Notes: generated by a model from the letters alone, not told the origin. Shown: positions 27,892 through 39,724, counted from the stretch's first letter. The stretch: 64,000 nt of DNA from Corynebacterium mycetoides (GCF_900103625.1 NZ_LT629700.1:682001-746000), one strand, 5' to 3'. Numbers and translations are program-made.

Positions 27892-29804
27892 TCGCCCAGG
27901 CCGCGCGCCCACTCGCGTATCTGCTCCTCGCCGGAAGCCGGATCGAGGCCGTACTCACGCAGAATCTCGGTGCGCGAGGCGTGCTCAGGGAAAATGTCGG
28001 GGAACGCCAGCTGGCGCAGCGGGGTGTCCACCTCGGCGGACGCCAGCGCCTCCGCCAGCGCGGAGCCCACTCCCCCGCGGATGATCCCGTCCTCGTAGAC
28101 CACGACCATGTCGCTTTCCGCCGCCATGCCGACGAGCTCGGGGTTGACGGGGATGACCCAGCGGGGGTCGACGACGGTGACACGCAGCCCGTCACCCGCC
28201 ACGTTCTCCGCCATCACCACCGCGTTTTCCGCGAAGCTGCCGACAACGACGAGCAGGATCTCCAGCTCGTCCACGTCCGCCTCGCCGGCCGGGCGGAACA
28301 AGACGTCCGCGCCCGATTCCAGCCTCTCGACCGCCTCGATGTCGGCGCCAATGTCACCCTTGGGGAAGCGCACGACGGTGGGACCCGCGGTGTGGTTGAT
28401 GGCCTCGTTGAACTCCTCGCGCAGCCGGGCTGGGTCGCGGGGCGCCGCGATGCGGATGCCGGGGACGACGGAGGCGATGGCCAAGTCCCACACCCCGTTG
28501 TGGCTGGCCCCGTCGGACCCCGTCACGCCTGCGCGGTCCAATACGAGCGTGACCGGCTGGTTAATCAGCCCGACGTCCATGAGCAGCTGGTCGAAGGCGC
28601 GGTTGAGGAAGGTGGAGTAGATCGCCACCACCGGGTGCAGCCCGCCCAGCGCCATGCCGGCGGCGGAGGTCACGGCGTGCTGCTCGGCGATTCCCACGTC
28701 GAAGAAGCGGTCGGGGAACTGCTCGGCGAAGGGGGCGAGCCCCGTGGGTCCGGCCATCGCGGCGGTGATGCCGACAATGTCGGGGCGGGCGTGCGCCGCC
28801 TTGATCAGCTCCTCGGAGAACACGGACGTCCACCCCGGCGCGGCCTCGGTCAAGGCCTCGCCTGTGACGGGGTCAATCACGCCCGTGGAGTGCATCTGGT
28901 CGGCGACGTGGTTCACGGCCGGGGCGAAACCGTGCCCCTTTTCAGTGGCCACGTGGACGATGATGGGACCATCGTGGGTGCGGGCGTAGGAAAACGCCTG
29001 CAGCAGCGCCTTGATGTCGTGCCCCTCGACCGGGCCGATGTATTTCATGCCCAGCTCGGGGAACATCTCCGAGGGCACGACCTGGTACTTCACGCCCTCC
29101 TTGATGGCGCTAAGCGCCTCGAAGGTGCGCTCCCCGACCCACCCCATGGATTTCAGCGCCTTCTTGCCGGTCTCCATCACCTCGTCGTAGGAGCGCTGCA
29201 TGCGGATCTGGGCGAGCTGGTCGCGCAGGCGCGTGAGGTTGCGGGCGAATCCGCCGATGGTCGGCGAGTACGAGCGGCCGTTGTCGTTGACCACGATAAC
29301 CACGTTGCGCTCGCCCGCGGCGATGTTGTTGAGCGCCTCCCAACACATGCCGCCGGTCAGGGCGCCGTCGCCGACGACCGCCACGACGCGGTCTTCGCCG
29401 TCGCCGGCGAGCTCCTTGGCTTTGGACAGGCCGTCCGCATACGACAGGGCCGCCGACGCGTGGGAGGACTCCGTCCAGTCGTGCTCGGATTCGGAGCGCG
29501 ACGTGTAGCCCGACAAGCCGCCCTTCTTGCGCAAGGTGTCAAACCTCGCGGCCCGCCCGGTAAGGATCTTGTGCACGTAGGACTGGTGGGAGGTGTCGAA
29601 GATGACGGGCTCGCGGGGCGAGTCAAAGACGTGGTGGAGGGCGAGAGTGAGCTCGATAACCCCCAAGTTGGGCCCGAGGTGGCCGCCGGTGGCCGAGACC
29701 TTCTCAATGAGGAGCTGACGGATCTCCGCAGCCAGCTCCTCGAGCTCGTCGAGCGTCAGGGGCTTGACATCATCCGGCGAAGTAATCGCGTCCAGAAGGT
29801 TCAC
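27888..29804 (-). CDS. dxs: 1-deoxy-D-xylulose-5-phosphate synthase
   Basis: First enzyme of the MEP isoprenoid pathway: pyruvate + glyceraldehyde-3-phosphate to DXP, with thiamine diphosphate. Starting at GTG 29804 (GGAAG 6 nt upstream) gives 638 aa beginning [16 protein letters not shown]. It has the substrate segment [14 protein letters not shown], the ThDP motif [16 protein letters not shown], the transketolase-type pyrimidine domain ([15 protein letters not shown]) and a C-terminal domain. An upstream start at 29849 is possible but lacks family support. Confidence 0.95.
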   Translation of the reverse strand: MNLLDAITSPDDVKPLTLDELEELAAEIRQLLIEKVSATGGHLGPNLGVIELTLALHHVFDSPREPVIFDTSHQSYVHKILTGRAARFDTLRKKGGLSGYTSRSESEHDWTESSHASAALSYADGLSKAKELAGDGEDRVVAVVGDGALTGGMCWEALNNIAAGERNVVIVVNDNGRSYSPTIGGFARNLTRLRDQLAQIRMQRSYDEVMETGKKALKSMGWVGERTFEALSAIKEGVKYQVVPSEMFPELGMKYIGPVEGHDIKALLQAFSYARTHDGPIIVHVATEKGHGFAPAVNHVADQMHSTGVIDPVTGEALTEAAPGWTSVFSEELIKAAHARPDIVGITAAMAGPTGLAPFAEQFPDRFFDVGIAEQHAVTSAAGMALGGLHPVVAIYSTFLNRAFDQLLMDVGLINQPVTLVLDRAGVTGSDGASHNGVWDLAIASVVPGIRIAAPRDPARLREEFNEAINHTAGPTVVRFPKGDIGADIEAVERLESGADVLFRPAGEADVDELEILLVVVGSFAENAVVMAENVAGDGLRVTVVDPRWVIPVNPELVGMAAESDMVVVYEDGIIRGGVGSALAEALASAEVDTPLRQLAFPDIFPEHASRTEILREYGLDPASGEEQIREWARGLGD

Positions 29805-29907
29805 GTTAAACTTCCGCTCCTTGTGCTCGTGATTTCGCGTGACCGTCACGCCAGCGCCTCCATTCCCACGGAGTCTACACTTCGCCTATACCGGGCAATA
29901 TTCGCGG

Positions 29908-31155
29908 TCACCCGCGGGTGCGCGGGCGAAGCAGCGCGATGGTCTCGAAGTGGTGGGTGTTGGGGAAGGCGTCGATTAGCGCCACGCGCTCAATCTCGAA
30001 CCCTCGCTCGCGCCAGTACCTGAGGTCGCGGGCGAAGGTGGCGGGGTCGCAGCCGACGTGGATCACCCGCTCCGGGCCGGCGTCCGCGATCATGTCCACG
30101 ACGTCCTCGCCCGCGCCCGAACGTGGCGGGTCGAGCACCACCAGGCCGGGCTCGGGCAGCTCGCCTGGCTTTTCGACGTTCGCGTCACGCACCTCCAGAT
30201 TAAATCCGTCCAAGGTGCCCTGCCGGGAGCGCGTCGCCGACGGCGAGTAGTCCACCGAGACGATCTTCTCGGCGCCGCCGAGCGCCGCGTCGATCGCGGG
30301 CACGAATACCCCGACCCCGCCGTAGAGGTCCCAACCGGTCCGCGTTGCGTAGCTTCCTGCGCCCCACGACGCGATGATGTCGGAGTAGGCGGCGGGTGCT
30401 GCGACGTGCGCCTGCCAGAACGCCGTTGCGGGGAACACGAACTCGTGCTCGCCGATGCGTTGCGCCACCGCGCCGCTGCCCTCGAGGACCTTATCCACCT
30501 TCTCCGCGCGCCGGCCGCGCTGCGCCCGCGTGGTTTCAACGACGTGGCGCTGCCCGTCGCTGTCGATCACCGCGATGACCTCGGAGCCGGGCGTGAAGCG
30601 CCGCGCGCCGGGGCCGACGAGGCCGTCGAGAAGCCCGGGGACGGTCTGCGTGCACGCGACGTGCGTCACCAGCTCCGCGGACCCCGCCTTGCGCAGCCCC
30701 GCGCGGCCGTCGGCGTCGACGCCGAGGCGCACCCGGGTGCGCCACCCCGTCGGAGGATCGAGGCGGATCGCGTCCACCTCCAGATCAGCCTCCACGTCGG
30801 CGACACGCCCCAGGGCGCCCAGCTGCCCGGCGAGGATCTCGCGCTTGTAGCCCAACTGGGCGGGCTGCGCGATATGGGAGTAGTCGCAGCACCCAGCCCC
30901 CGCCGCCGCGGCGGGGCAGGCGGGCGCGACCCTGTCCGGCGAGGCGTCGACGACCTGGGCGAGGTCCGCCCTCGCCCAGCGCTTCTTCACCTTGGTCAGT
31001 GCGGCTCGGACCGTGTCGCCGGGGATGGCGCCGGAGACGAAGACCACGCGGCCGTCGTCAAGCTGGCCAATGCCCTCTCCCCCGTGCGCCATCGCCGTGA
31101 TCCGGCACTCGATGAGGTCTCCGGGCGCGGGATCCGCGCTACTTATTGTCCTCAC
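29908..31155 (-). CDS. TRAM-domain RNA (uracil-5-) methyltransferase (TrmA/RlmD family)
   Basis: Adds a methyl group to C5 of a uracil in tRNA or rRNA. The 415-aa product has an N-terminal TRAM domain (MAHGGEGIGQLDDGRVVFV), a Cys-rich region (CPAAAAGAGCCDYSHI) that may hold an iron-sulfur cluster, a SAM-binding Rossmann core (WDLYGGVGVFVPAI), VVLDPPRSGAG, and the catalytic Cys in HVGCDPATFARD. Catalytic Glu sits near the C-terminus (HHFETIALLR). Whether the target is tRNA U54 or rRNA cannot be decided from sequence. Overlaps the DUF3710 gene by 17 nt. Confidence 0.9.
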   Translation of the reverse strand: MRTISSADPAPGDLIECRITAMAHGGEGIGQLDDGRVVFVSGAIPGDTVRAALTKVKKRWARADLAQVVDASPDRVAPACPAAAAGAGCCDYSHIAQPAQLGYKREILAGQLGALGRVADVEADLEVDAIRLDPPTGWRTRVRLGVDADGRAGLRKAGSAELVTHVACTQTVPGLLDGLVGPGARRFTPGSEVIAVIDSDGQRHVVETTRAQRGRRAEKVDKVLEGSGAVAQRIGEHEFVFPATAFWQAHVAAPAAYSDIIASWGAGSYATRTGWDLYGGVGVFVPAIDAALGGAEKIVSVDYSPSATRSRQGTLDGFNLEVRDANVEKPGELPEPGLVVLDPPRSGAGEDVVDMIADAGPERVIHVGCDPATFARDLRYWRERGFEIERVALIDAFPNTHHFETIALLRPRTRG

Positions 31156-32035
31156 CCGGCCGCGGTGTGGCGTTGAGCTCCATGATTTTCTGCATCGCCT
31201 CGCTCAGGGCTGTCGGCGTGCCTGCGGCGGGCGCCTGCTGGCCCTGGCCCGTGCCCTGCTGCATCGCGCGGGCCTGCACCGCCTGCTGCACCTGCTGCGC
31301 GAGCTGCTGCGGCAGCACGACCGGCAGAGAGTTGCCCGCGAGGATGGGATCGGTGCCGCGGTAGATGAAGCTGCGGGCCACCAGCTCGCGCCCGAGCGCG
31401 GCCATCTCCTCTTCCTTACCGTGCGGCGAGGCTAGGGTGACGCGGTAGAGCCACCGCGGCCCTTCCACCCCGATGATGCGGATGATGCCGTTCTGCCCGG
31501 TGCCGACAATCTCGCGGCCCCACGGCCCGGTTTCGAACGTCACCGGCATTCCCTCGGAGCGCATCCCGGCGGCGATCTCCTCGGAGGAGTCCTTCCACAT
31601 ACCCCCGGTGCGCGGCGCCGCGAACGCCACGGGGGTGGCGCGACCGTGGAAGGTGACAATATGCACCATCTTCGGGCCCGCGTCGCCCATTTCCACCTGC
31701 ACCTGGGAGTCTTTGGGCAGGGGCAGCTTCATCGACCCGAGGTTGAGCGTGGCGTTGGAGAAGTCGGTGAAGTCAAAGTCGTCGATGCTGACGTTGTCGC
31801 CGTCGAACGGCCCCGTGCTCCCGCCCACCGCGTCGTGGGGGATGCTCACCGGATCAGCCGTCTCGCCCACCTCGGGCGTGCCGGCGGCGACCGCCGCGTC
31901 GGCCTCTTCCACGGCGGGGGTCGCGTCCGCGTCAGCGCGCAGGGCGGCGTCCTCGTGCGCGTCCTGCGCGGGCTCCGCGGGCGGCGTGTTGCCGCCGGGG
32001 GTGGAGTTCTTCTTACCAAAAGGCCACAGGGCCAT
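31139..32035 (-). CDS. DUF3710-family protein
   Basis: Starts MALWPFGKKNST after AAAGGTGA; 298 aa. An acidic, low-complexity N-terminus (about residues 15-80) leads into the DUF3710 core with FDGDNVSIDDFDFTDFSNATLNLGSMKLPLP and GMWKDSSEEIAAGMRSEG. The C-terminal tail is rich in Gln and Ala. A conserved actinobacterial protein located between dut and a methyltransferase gene; function unknown. Starts 61 nt after dut, same strand. Confidence 0.85.
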   Translation of the reverse strand: MALWPFGKKNSTPGGNTPPAEPAQDAHEDAALRADADATPAVEEADAAVAAGTPEVGETADPVSIPHDAVGGSTGPFDGDNVSIDDFDFTDFSNATLNLGSMKLPLPKDSQVQVEMGDAGPKMVHIVTFHGRATPVAFAAPRTGGMWKDSSEEIAAGMRSEGMPVTFETGPWGREIVGTGQNGIIRIIGVEGPRWLYRVTLASPHGKEEEMAALGRELVARSFIYRGTDPILAGNSLPVVLPQQLAQQVQQAVQARAMQQGTGQGQQAPAAGTPTALSEAMQKIMELNATPRPGEDNK

Positions 32036-32096
32036 AGAGTTCACCTTTCTTCGCTGTCAGAGCCAACAGTAGCGCCGCCGCGCGTAACGTGCGCCC

Positions 32097-32567
32097 CTAG
32101 TGCGTGCCGGTGGAGCCGTGTCCGCCGTCGCCGCGGTCCGTGTCGTCGAGCTCGTCAACCTCGGCGAATCCCACCAATTCCACCTTCTGCACCACCAGCT
32201 GGGCGATGCGCATTCCGCGCGTGATCTCGATCGGGGTGCGCGGGTCCGTGTTCATAAGGCACACTTTGATCTCACCCCGGTAATCAGCGTCCACCGTTCC
32301 GGGGGCATTCACAATGCTCAGGCCGTGCTTCGCGGCCAGTCCGGATCTGGGGTGGATAAGGCCCACCGTGCCGCGTGGAAGGGCGATGGCTATCCCGGTG
32401 CCCACCAACGCCCGCTCGCCGGGACCCAGCACCACATCCTCGGTGGACGTCAGATCCGCGCCGGCGTCGGTGGGGTGCGCACGCACGGGCAACGGTACCG
32501 CGGGGTCGAGGCGTTTGACGCGCACGGTGTCGCTAACGCCCGTTACTGTCCGGTTGAAGTCGCTCAC
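32097..32567 (-). CDS. dut: dUTP diphosphatase
   Basis: Hydrolyses dUTP to dUMP and PPi, keeping uracil out of DNA. The 156-aa product from GTG 32567 contains the dUTPase motifs [37 protein letters not shown] and MRIAQLVVQ in order. The C-terminal motif 5 reads GDGGHGSTG, with His where the family usually has Phe. It lies divergent from the DUF3093 gene. Confidence 0.95.
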   Translation of the reverse strand: MSDFNRTVTGVSDTVRVKRLDPAVPLPVRAHPTDAGADLTSTEDVVLGPGERALVGTGIAIALPRGTVGLIHPRSGLAAKHGLSIVNAPGTVDADYRGEIKVCLMNTDPRTPIEITRGMRIAQLVVQKVELVGFAEVDELDDTDRGDGGHGSTGTH

Positions 32568-32628
32568 CGCCCCCACACTACGGCAGCGGGTGCACACGGT
32601 CGTGGGCGCCTTCACTAAAGTTGCACGC

Positions 32629-33123
32629 GTGACTGTCTCCAGCGATTCCTCCGCACCCACCGTCCTCTACCGCGAGCGGCAATGGGCGCCGTGGTACATG
32701 TGGCTGGCGGGCGCGGCGTTGACCGTTTTGCTGTCCGCCCAGTTCGCCCTGAACCGCAACCTCTACTGGTTCTTCATCCCGCTGCTGGTCATCGGCGCAA
32801 TTGTCGTGTGGTTCCTGCTGTGGCTCTCCCGCACGACCATCCAGGTCGACAGCGACCGGCGCGGGACGCGCTGGCTGCGTGTCGACGGCGCCCGTCTCCC
32901 CAATTCCGTGGTCAGCCGTTCCATCGTCGTCCCGAAGTCCGCGCGCCGTAACGCGCTGGGCAGGCAGCTCGACCCCGCGGCGTTCCTCGTCTCCCGCAAC
33001 TGGGTCGACGAGCATGTGCTGCTAGTCCTCGACGACCCCGAGGACCCCACCCCCTACTGGCTCATCGCCTCACGCAATCCGAGCCAGCTTCTCGACGCTT
33101 TCGTGCCCGAGCAGCACGCCTAG
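32629..33123 (+). CDS. DUF3093-family membrane protein
   Basis: The 164-aa product from GTG 32629 has two close membrane spans ([18 protein letters not shown] and [19 protein letters not shown]) and then a soluble domain with [21 protein letters not shown] and the ending ...[17 protein letters not shown] typical of DUF3093. Conserved next to dut in actinobacteria, of unknown function. Convergent with the DUF4193 gene 3 nt away. Confidence 0.82.
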   Translation: MTVSSDSSAPTVLYRERQWAPWYMWLAGAALTVLLSAQFALNRNLYWFFIPLLVIGAIVVWFLLWLSRTTIQVDSDRRGTRWLRVDGARLPNSVVSRSIVVPKSARRNALGRQLDPAAFLVSRNWVDEHVLLVLDDPEDPTPYWLIASRNPSQLLDAFVPEQHA

Positions 33124-33126
33124 CAC

Positions 33127-33417
33127 CTACTCGCAGTCGAGGCAGATGTAGGTGTCCCCGTCGACATAGGCCAGGCGGTTCTTCTTCTGCACCAGGAAGC
33201 ACGAGCTGCAGGTGAACTCGTCTTCCTGGCGGGGGACGACGGTCACGTTGAGTTCCTCGCCCGAGAGATCCTGGGCGGGCAGCTCGAAGGCGTCGACAAT
33301 CTCGCCCTCGTCATCCATGCTGCTGCCGGCGACCTCCGCGGCCTTCAGGCCCTCGAGCGAATCGGCTTCAATTTCGTCGTCCATGCGGCGGCGCGGTGCG
33401 TCGTAGTCAGTAGCCAT
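33127..33417 (-). CDS. DUF4193-family zinc-ribbon-like protein
   Basis: A 96-aa acidic protein. The C-terminal half has paired cysteines C-x-x-C in FTCSSCFLV and C-x-x-C in YICLDCE, a likely zinc site; the N-terminal half is a flexible acidic segment. Common between dut and the suhB/sigA region in actinobacteria; unknown function. Confidence 0.88.
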   Translation of the reverse strand: MATDYDAPRRRMDDEIEADSLEGLKAAEVAGSSMDDEGEIVDAFELPAQDLSGEELNVTVVPRQEDEFTCSSCFLVQKKNRLAYVDGDTYICLDCE

Positions 33418-33448
33418 TTTCGGCTCTCCTTATAAGGTGCAGCGTGTT

Positions 33449-33480
33449 CACTTTGTGCGGAATACTAAAGCACCAAAGTG
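33449..33480. promoter_or_regulatory. Imperfect inverted repeat upstream of the DUF4193 gene
   Basis: CACTTTGTGC (33449-33458) and GCACCAAAGTG (33470-33480) are inverted with one extra base. They lie about 30 bp upstream of the DUF4193 gene (minus strand), a position fit for an operator or a promoter hairpin. Confidence 0.3.
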
Positions 33481-33543
33481 GCCCTGTCATCTTCGCAGGT
33501 CAGATCGGCAATTCCCCACTATTCACGCAGTAATAGCACCGTG

Positions 33544-34380
33544 CTAGCGCAGCGGTGGCACCCCGCCGGCGCGAGTGACAAGCGCCTCGAAATCCGCCCA
33601 CACCCCGGGCGCCGCAGCGATGGTGAGCCCCCCGTCGTCACCGCTCGCGGACAGGCCCGGGTGGCGCACCACGGCGCCGGCCTCGCGCGCGATGATCGCC
33701 CCGGCGGCGTAGTCCCACGGGTGGATGCCGTGCTCGTAGTAGGCGTCGACACGACCGGCCGCCACGGCGCACAGATCCAGCGCGGCGGACCCCATTCGCC
33801 GGATGTCGCGGACCTCGGGCAGAACCCCGGTCACGATTTCCGCCTGTCGCGCCCGCCGGGAGGATACATAGGCGAATCCCGTGGCCACCAGTGCGCTCCT
33901 CAGATCTGTGGCTTCGGATGCGCGAAGCGGAGTCGTCTGCCCGCCGCGGTCAAGCGACGCACCGTGGCCGGCCGCCGCGGTGAACAGCTCCCCAGACACG
34001 GGGTTGCACACCGCCCCCGCCACCAGCTCGCCGCGCACCGCGACGCCCACCGAGACCGCGAACTGCGGCAGACCGTAGAGGAAGTTCACCGTGCCGTCGA
34101 TCGGGTCGATCACCCACTCCACGCCCGTCGCCGACTCCGTGCGCGCGCCCTCTTCGCCGAGGATGCCGTCACCGGGGCGTCGCAAAGCGAGCTCGCGGAC
34201 GATGAACTCCTCGCTGGCCTTGTCCGCGACGGTGACCGGATCGACCTGCGAGCTCTTCGTCTCCGCGGCAGCGAGTTCGCCCCGGTCGACGAGGGCCTCG
34301 CGCTGCCGCACCACAAGCTGCCCTGCGCGGGTGGCCAGCTCGGCGCACAGCTCCCGCAGTTGCGTGACATCAATTTCCAT
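33544..34380 (-). CDS. suhB: Inositol monophosphatase family protein (SuhB-like)
   Basis: Mg2+-dependent phosphatase. The 278-aa product starts [15 protein letters not shown] and shows the family motifs GEEGARTES (metal Glu), [15 protein letters not shown] (metal Asp residues) and the C-terminal [14 protein letters not shown]. It may act on inositol phosphate (feeding the inositol lipids made by PgsA), or on other phosphates. It is divergent from ppgK. The gene order with ppgK and sigA is conserved. Confidence 0.9.
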   Translation of the reverse strand: MEIDVTQLRELCAELATRAGQLVVRQREALVDRGELAAAETKSSQVDPVTVADKASEEFIVRELALRRPGDGILGEEGARTESATGVEWVIDPIDGTVNFLYGLPQFAVSVGVAVRGELVAGAVCNPVSGELFTAAAGHGASLDRGGQTTPLRASEATDLRSALVATGFAYVSSRRARQAEIVTGVLPEVRDIRRMGSAALDLCAVAAGRVDAYYEHGIHPWDYAAGAIIAREAGAVVRHPGLSASGDDGGLTIAAAPGVWADFEALVTRAGGVPPLR

Positions 34381-34436
34381 GACGCCATCTTGCATCGGTC
34401 AGCCGCGGCGCGCGAGACTTTTGTATGCTTGCCCGC

Positions 34437-35198
34437 ATGACCAACCGCAGCCCGCGCGCACTCGGAATCGACGTCGGCGGCTCCGGCATCAAAGGCGCCG
34501 TGGTGGACCTGGACACGGGCGAGTTCGCGTGCGATCTCATCGTCATCCCGACGCCGCAGCCCGCGACACCCGACGCGGTGGCGGCCGCCATCGCGGACCT
34601 CGCGCGCCGTGCTTCCTGGGACGGGCCCGTCGGCGTCGCCCTGCCCAGCGTGATCAAAGACCAGGTTGCCCTGTCAGCCGCCAACGTTGACCCCGCCTGG
34701 GTGGGCACGAACGCGCACGAGCTGCTCGCCCGGCATCTGGGCACCGCGAGCATCTCCGTGCTTAACGACGCCGACGCCGCCGGCCTCGCGGAAGTCGCCT
34801 TCGGCGGGGCCGCGGTCCGCGACGGGGCCGTCATCTTCCTTACCTTTGGCACCGGCATCGGCTCCGCGTTTTTCGTCGACGGCGTCTTGTTCCCGAACAC
34901 GGAGCTCGGGCACATGACCGTCGGCAATGCGGAGGCGGAGCACCAGGCGTCGTCCGCGGTCAAGGACCGCCTCGGCCTTTCATTCCCGCAGTGGGCCGGG
35001 CGGGTGGACACCGTCCTGCGGGAGTTCGAGCGGCTGTTCAACCCTGCCGCGTTCATCGTCGGCGGCGGAATCTCCGAGGATGCCGACGCGTGGGTGCCGC
35101 TTCTGACTGTGGACACCCCGGTCATCCCCGCTACGCTGCGCAACAGAGCCGGCATCGTCGGGGCCGCGATGGCTGCCGCGGTGCACCTCACCCCCTAA
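34437..35198 (+). CDS. ppgK: Polyphosphate glucokinase
   Basis: Phosphorylates glucose using polyphosphate (or ATP). The 253-aa ROK-type kinase has the phosphate motif [15 protein letters not shown] at the N-terminus, the catalytic region [14 protein letters not shown] (Asp) and [16 protein letters not shown]. Lys-rich polyphosphate-binding features are not clear by eye, so the donor preference is taken from the family. It sits immediately upstream of sigA. Confidence 0.92.
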   Translation: MTNRSPRALGIDVGGSGIKGAVVDLDTGEFACDLIVIPTPQPATPDAVAAAIADLARRASWDGPVGVALPSVIKDQVALSAANVDPAWVGTNAHELLARHLGTASISVLNDADAAGLAEVAFGGAAVRDGAVIFLTFGTGIGSAFFVDGVLFPNTELGHMTVGNAEAEHQASSAVKDRLGLSFPQWAGRVDTVLREFERLFNPAAFIVGGGISEDADAWVPLLTVDTPVIPATLRNRAGIVGAAMAAAVHLTP

Positions 35199-35357
35199 AC
35201 AGACCCTCTCCCACGCGCGTGTCATCGCACCCGTGCGCTCCATGGGGGTAGCGTGGGCCGAGCAACGGGCCGCAAACCGGCGGTTGTTAGACTTGCCGTT
35301 CCTGAAATTGCAGCCCAGTTTGCGTACTGTGGGTTGTCTAAGAAAGCGGAACCCACT

Positions 35358-36884
<1,527 letters not shown>

Positions 36885-36895
36885 TTCGGGAACAA

Positions 36896-36932
36896 CCAAG
36901 GTGGCCACCCTGTACCGGGTGGCCGCCTTTTC
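36896..36932 (+). terminator. Rho-independent terminator of sigA
   Basis: GGTGGCCACCC and GGGTGGCCGCC form an almost perfect stem around TGTACC, followed by TTTT. It sits 12 nt after the sigA stop and just before repeat array D. Confidence 0.88.
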
Positions 36933-36950
36933 GCTTCTGTGGTGGGTCTG

Positions 36951-37430
36951 TGTTCGACGGGAATGCACCCGGCAGGCCCCGCGGCGTGCGTTTTTAGCTT
37001 TCCGGTCGAACTCGCCGCAGCCCCTGTTCGACGGGAATGCGTGGCGAGAAGTTCCACGTGCTTCTTGGAGTGGTAGCGCGGCCAGTGTTCGACCGGAATA
37101 CTCCCCACAGGCCCCGTGGCACGCGTTTCCGGCGTTCCGGTCGAACTCGCCGCAGCCCCTGTTCGACCGGAATACACCCCACAGGCCCCGCGGCAGGCGT
37201 TTTTAGCGTTCCGATCAAACTCGCCACAGCAACAGCCTGACCGTGACTGCCCGGAGAGAAGTTCCACGCCCTGCTCAAAGTGGTGGCGCGGCCCCTGTTC
37301 GACCGGAACCCACCCCGAAGCCCCCGCGGCAAGTGTTTCCGGCGTTCCGGTCGAACTCGCCGCAGCACCTGTTCGACCGGAATGCACCCCGAAGGCCCCG
37401 CGGCAAGCGCACCCGGCGCTCCGGTCGAAC
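36951..37430. repeat. Array D: six copies of the 61-bp hyphenated inverted repeat
   Basis: Units start at 36951, 37025, 37086, 37160, 37296 and 37370. Pairs 1-2, 3-4 and 5-6 are each 74 bp apart. Unit 2 has only a left arm and unit 4 a mutated right arm (TTCCGATCAAAC); units 1 and 2 have GACGGGAA instead of GACCGGAA. A second repeat of about 39 bp (AGAAGTTCCACG ... GCGCGGCC) occurs at 37046-37084 and 37256-37294, before units 3 and 5. No believable gene lies here; minus-strand frames are only repeat translations. Confidence 0.88.
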
Positions 37431-37436
37431 TCGCCT

Positions 37437-37979
37437 CTAGTTGGAGGAGCCGGTCAGCGGCGAGTTCGGGTCGTTTTCCACGAAGTCGGTGACGCACGCC
37501 TCGAAGGCGGTGCGGTCGTTTTGCAGGTGCTCACATTCCTCGATGACGCCGCTGTTGAGCACCTGGCTGATCGCGGCCCCGAGGAACGCCATGAGGGCGA
37601 TGGAGAGCAGCAGCGACACGGCGCCGAGGACGATGCCGGCGATCGACATCCCCTTGCGCGCGTTCTCCGGGTTCATGAACCTCGCCTTGCGCAAGCCGAG
37701 CACGCCGAGAATGATCGCGGCGATGCCCGAGAGAGCGGCGAGGGGTGCAAATAACAAGGCGAGCAGTGAGACGATGCCCACGATGAGCGCGGCCAGCGCC
37801 ATGCCGTTGCTCTGCTGCACCGGCGCGCCGTAGCCCGCGTAGTCGTTGCTCAGCGCGCTATCGGGGTTGGATGTGCCGTAGCCGTTGCCAAAGGCCCCGG
37901 CCTCCTGCGGCGTGTAGGCGGTGTAGCCCTCAGGGTGGTTGTAGTCACCAAAGTTGGGATTGTTGCTGGGGGTTGTCAT
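37437..37979 (-). CDS. DUF4190-domain membrane protein
   Basis: A 180-aa protein starting MTTPSNNPNFGDYNHPEG. A Gly/Tyr/Asn-rich cytoplasmic N-terminus (about 60 residues) precedes a DUF4190 domain with a hydrophobic pair (MALAALIVGIVSLLALLFAPLAALSGIAAIILG and KGMSIAGIVLGAVSLLLSIALMAF) joined by LGLRKARFMNPENARKG. It ends in a short soluble tail with two Cys. No specific role known. Same strand as, and 11 nt after, the helicase gene; its 3' end abuts array D. Confidence 0.82.
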   Translation of the reverse strand: MTTPSNNPNFGDYNHPEGYTAYTPQEAGAFGNGYGTSNPDSALSNDYAGYGAPVQQSNGMALAALIVGIVSLLALLFAPLAALSGIAAIILGVLGLRKARFMNPENARKGMSIAGIVLGAVSLLLSIALMAFLGAAISQVLNSGVIEECEHLQNDRTAFEACVTDFVENDPNSPLTGSSN

Positions 37980-37990
37980 GCCACACCACG

Positions 37991-39724
37991 CTACCAGTCC
38001 CGCAGGTAGGCGATGCGGTCTCGCAGCTGCTGGGCGTTGCACAGCGCGGTCGGAGGGCCGCCGCACGCCTTGCGCACCTCGTTGTGGATGGAGCCGTGCG
38101 GGCGGCCCGTGCGCCCAGCGACGACGGACACGCGCGCGTTGAGTTCGCGACGCAGCTCCGGGATCTCATCGGCCGCGACCGTAGGTCCGCTTTCCTGCGC
38201 CTCCCCGAGCAGGGCCGCGCGCTCGGCGGCCTTGCGCTCCTCCTCCCGGCGCGCCTTCTCCTCGGCTTCGCGGGCGTCGAGCTGATCGCTCTGGCGCTTT
38301 TGCAGGAGGGTGCGCACCTGGTCAGCGCTGAGGAGGCCGGGCAGACCGAGGAAGTCCTGCTCCTCGGCGGAGCCGGCGAGGGTGGGGGTGCCGTAGGTGG
38401 AGCCGTCGAAAATGAGCGAGTCCAGTTCGGCGGACGCGCCGATGGATTCGTAGCCGGGCGCCTCGTCGGGCTCGCTCTCCGTGCGGTTGGCCTGCGCCAC
38501 GAGCTCGTCTGACCAGCCGGACTCACGGTGCGGCTTGCCCAGCACGTGGTCGCGGGAGACTTCCATCTCCTCGGCCAGCCGCAACAGCACGGGCACGGAC
38601 GGCAGGAACACCGAGGCCGACTCCCCGGGCATACGCGAGCGCACGAACCGGCCGATGGCCTGGGCGAAGAACAGCGGCGTGGACGCCGACGTGGCGTAGA
38701 CGCCGACGGCGAGGCGCGGCACGTCCACGCCCTCGGACACCATGCGAACGGCCACCATCCACTCGTCAGTGGAGGCGGAGAACTCGTCGATGCGCGCGGA
38801 CGCCCCCGGCTCGTCCGACAGTACGACGGTCACGGGCGTTGAGGAGAAGGTAGAGAGCAGTTTTGCGTAGGCGCGGGCGGTGGTGGTGTCGGTGGCGATG
38901 ACAAGGCCTCCGGCATCCGGCATGTTGGCGCGGATCTTGAGCAGGCGGGTGTGCGCGGCGCGCAGCACGGCCGCGATCCACTCCCCCTTCGGGTCCAGTG
39001 CCGTCTTCCAGGCGCGCGCCGTCTGCTCAGGCGAGAGCGGCTCGCCCAGGCGCGCGCTGTACTCCTCGCCAGCGGAGTCCTTCCACTGCGCCTCCCCGGA
39101 GTAGGCGAGGAAGACGACGGGGCGCACCACGCCGTCGGCAAGCGCGTGCGAGTAGCCGTAGGTGTAATCCGCCTGGCTGACCAGGTGGCCCTCGCCGTCC
39201 TCGGTGTAGGTGACGAAGGGGATGGCGGAGTCGTCGGAGCGGAACGGGGTGCCGGTCAGGGCGAGGCGGTGCTCGACGTCGTTGTAGGCCTCGCGCACGC
39301 CGTCGCCCCAGCTCTTGGCGTCGCCGGCGTGGTGGATCTCGTCTAGGACCACCAGCGTGCGCCGCGCCGAGGCCACCGCGTGGTGCTTGAACGGGTGCAT
39401 GCCCACCTGGGCGTAGGTGACCACGATGCCGTCGTAGGCCGGGTTGACGGCCGAGGAGTTGGTGAACTCCGGGTCGAGGGAGAGCCCGAAGCGCTTGGCG
39501 GCACCCGACCACTGGTGCTTGAGGTGCTCGGTGGGCACGACGACGATGATGCGCTCGACGTCGCGCGCGCCGTGCAGGGCGGCGGCCAGCGTCAAGGCGA
39601 ACGTCGTCTTGCCCGCTCCCGGGGTGGCCACCGCCAGGAAATCGCGCGGCTTGTCGGCCATAAATGAATCAAAGGCCTCCTGCTGCCATGCGCGCAGCCG
39701 GGGCCCAGATGCACCGCTGGTCAC
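37991..39724 (-). CDS. SF2 DEAD/DEAH-box helicase (XPB/UvsW-like)
   Basis: The 577-aa product from GTG 39724 (overlapping the DUF3039 stop as GTGA) has Walker A VATPGAGKTTFAL, DEAH-type box LDEIHHAGDA, motif III LALTGTPFR, and motif VI QAIGRFVRSR. The C-terminal third has a basic, coiled region (KARREEERKAAERAALLGEAQ). Actinobacterial relatives are of unknown role, with DNA repair suspected. The ATG at 39766 is possible but less natural. Confidence 0.85.
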   Translation of the reverse strand: MTSGASGPRLRAWQQEAFDSFMADKPRDFLAVATPGAGKTTFALTLAAALHGARDVERIIVVVPTEHLKHQWSGAAKRFGLSLDPEFTNSSAVNPAYDGIVVTYAQVGMHPFKHHAVASARRTLVVLDEIHHAGDAKSWGDGVREAYNDVEHRLALTGTPFRSDDSAIPFVTYTEDGEGHLVSQADYTYGYSHALADGVVRPVVFLAYSGEAQWKDSAGEEYSARLGEPLSPEQTARAWKTALDPKGEWIAAVLRAAHTRLLKIRANMPDAGGLVIATDTTTARAYAKLLSTFSSTPVTVVLSDEPGASARIDEFSASTDEWMVAVRMVSEGVDVPRLAVGVYATSASTPLFFAQAIGRFVRSRMPGESASVFLPSVPVLLRLAEEMEVSRDHVLGKPHRESGWSDELVAQANRTESEPDEAPGYESIGASAELDSLIFDGSTYGTPTLAGSAEEQDFLGLPGLLSADQVRTLLQKRQSDQLDAREAEEKARREEERKAAERAALLGEAQESGPTVAADEIPELRRELNARVSVVAGRTGRPHGSIHNEVRKACGGPPTALCNAQQLRDRIAYLRDW

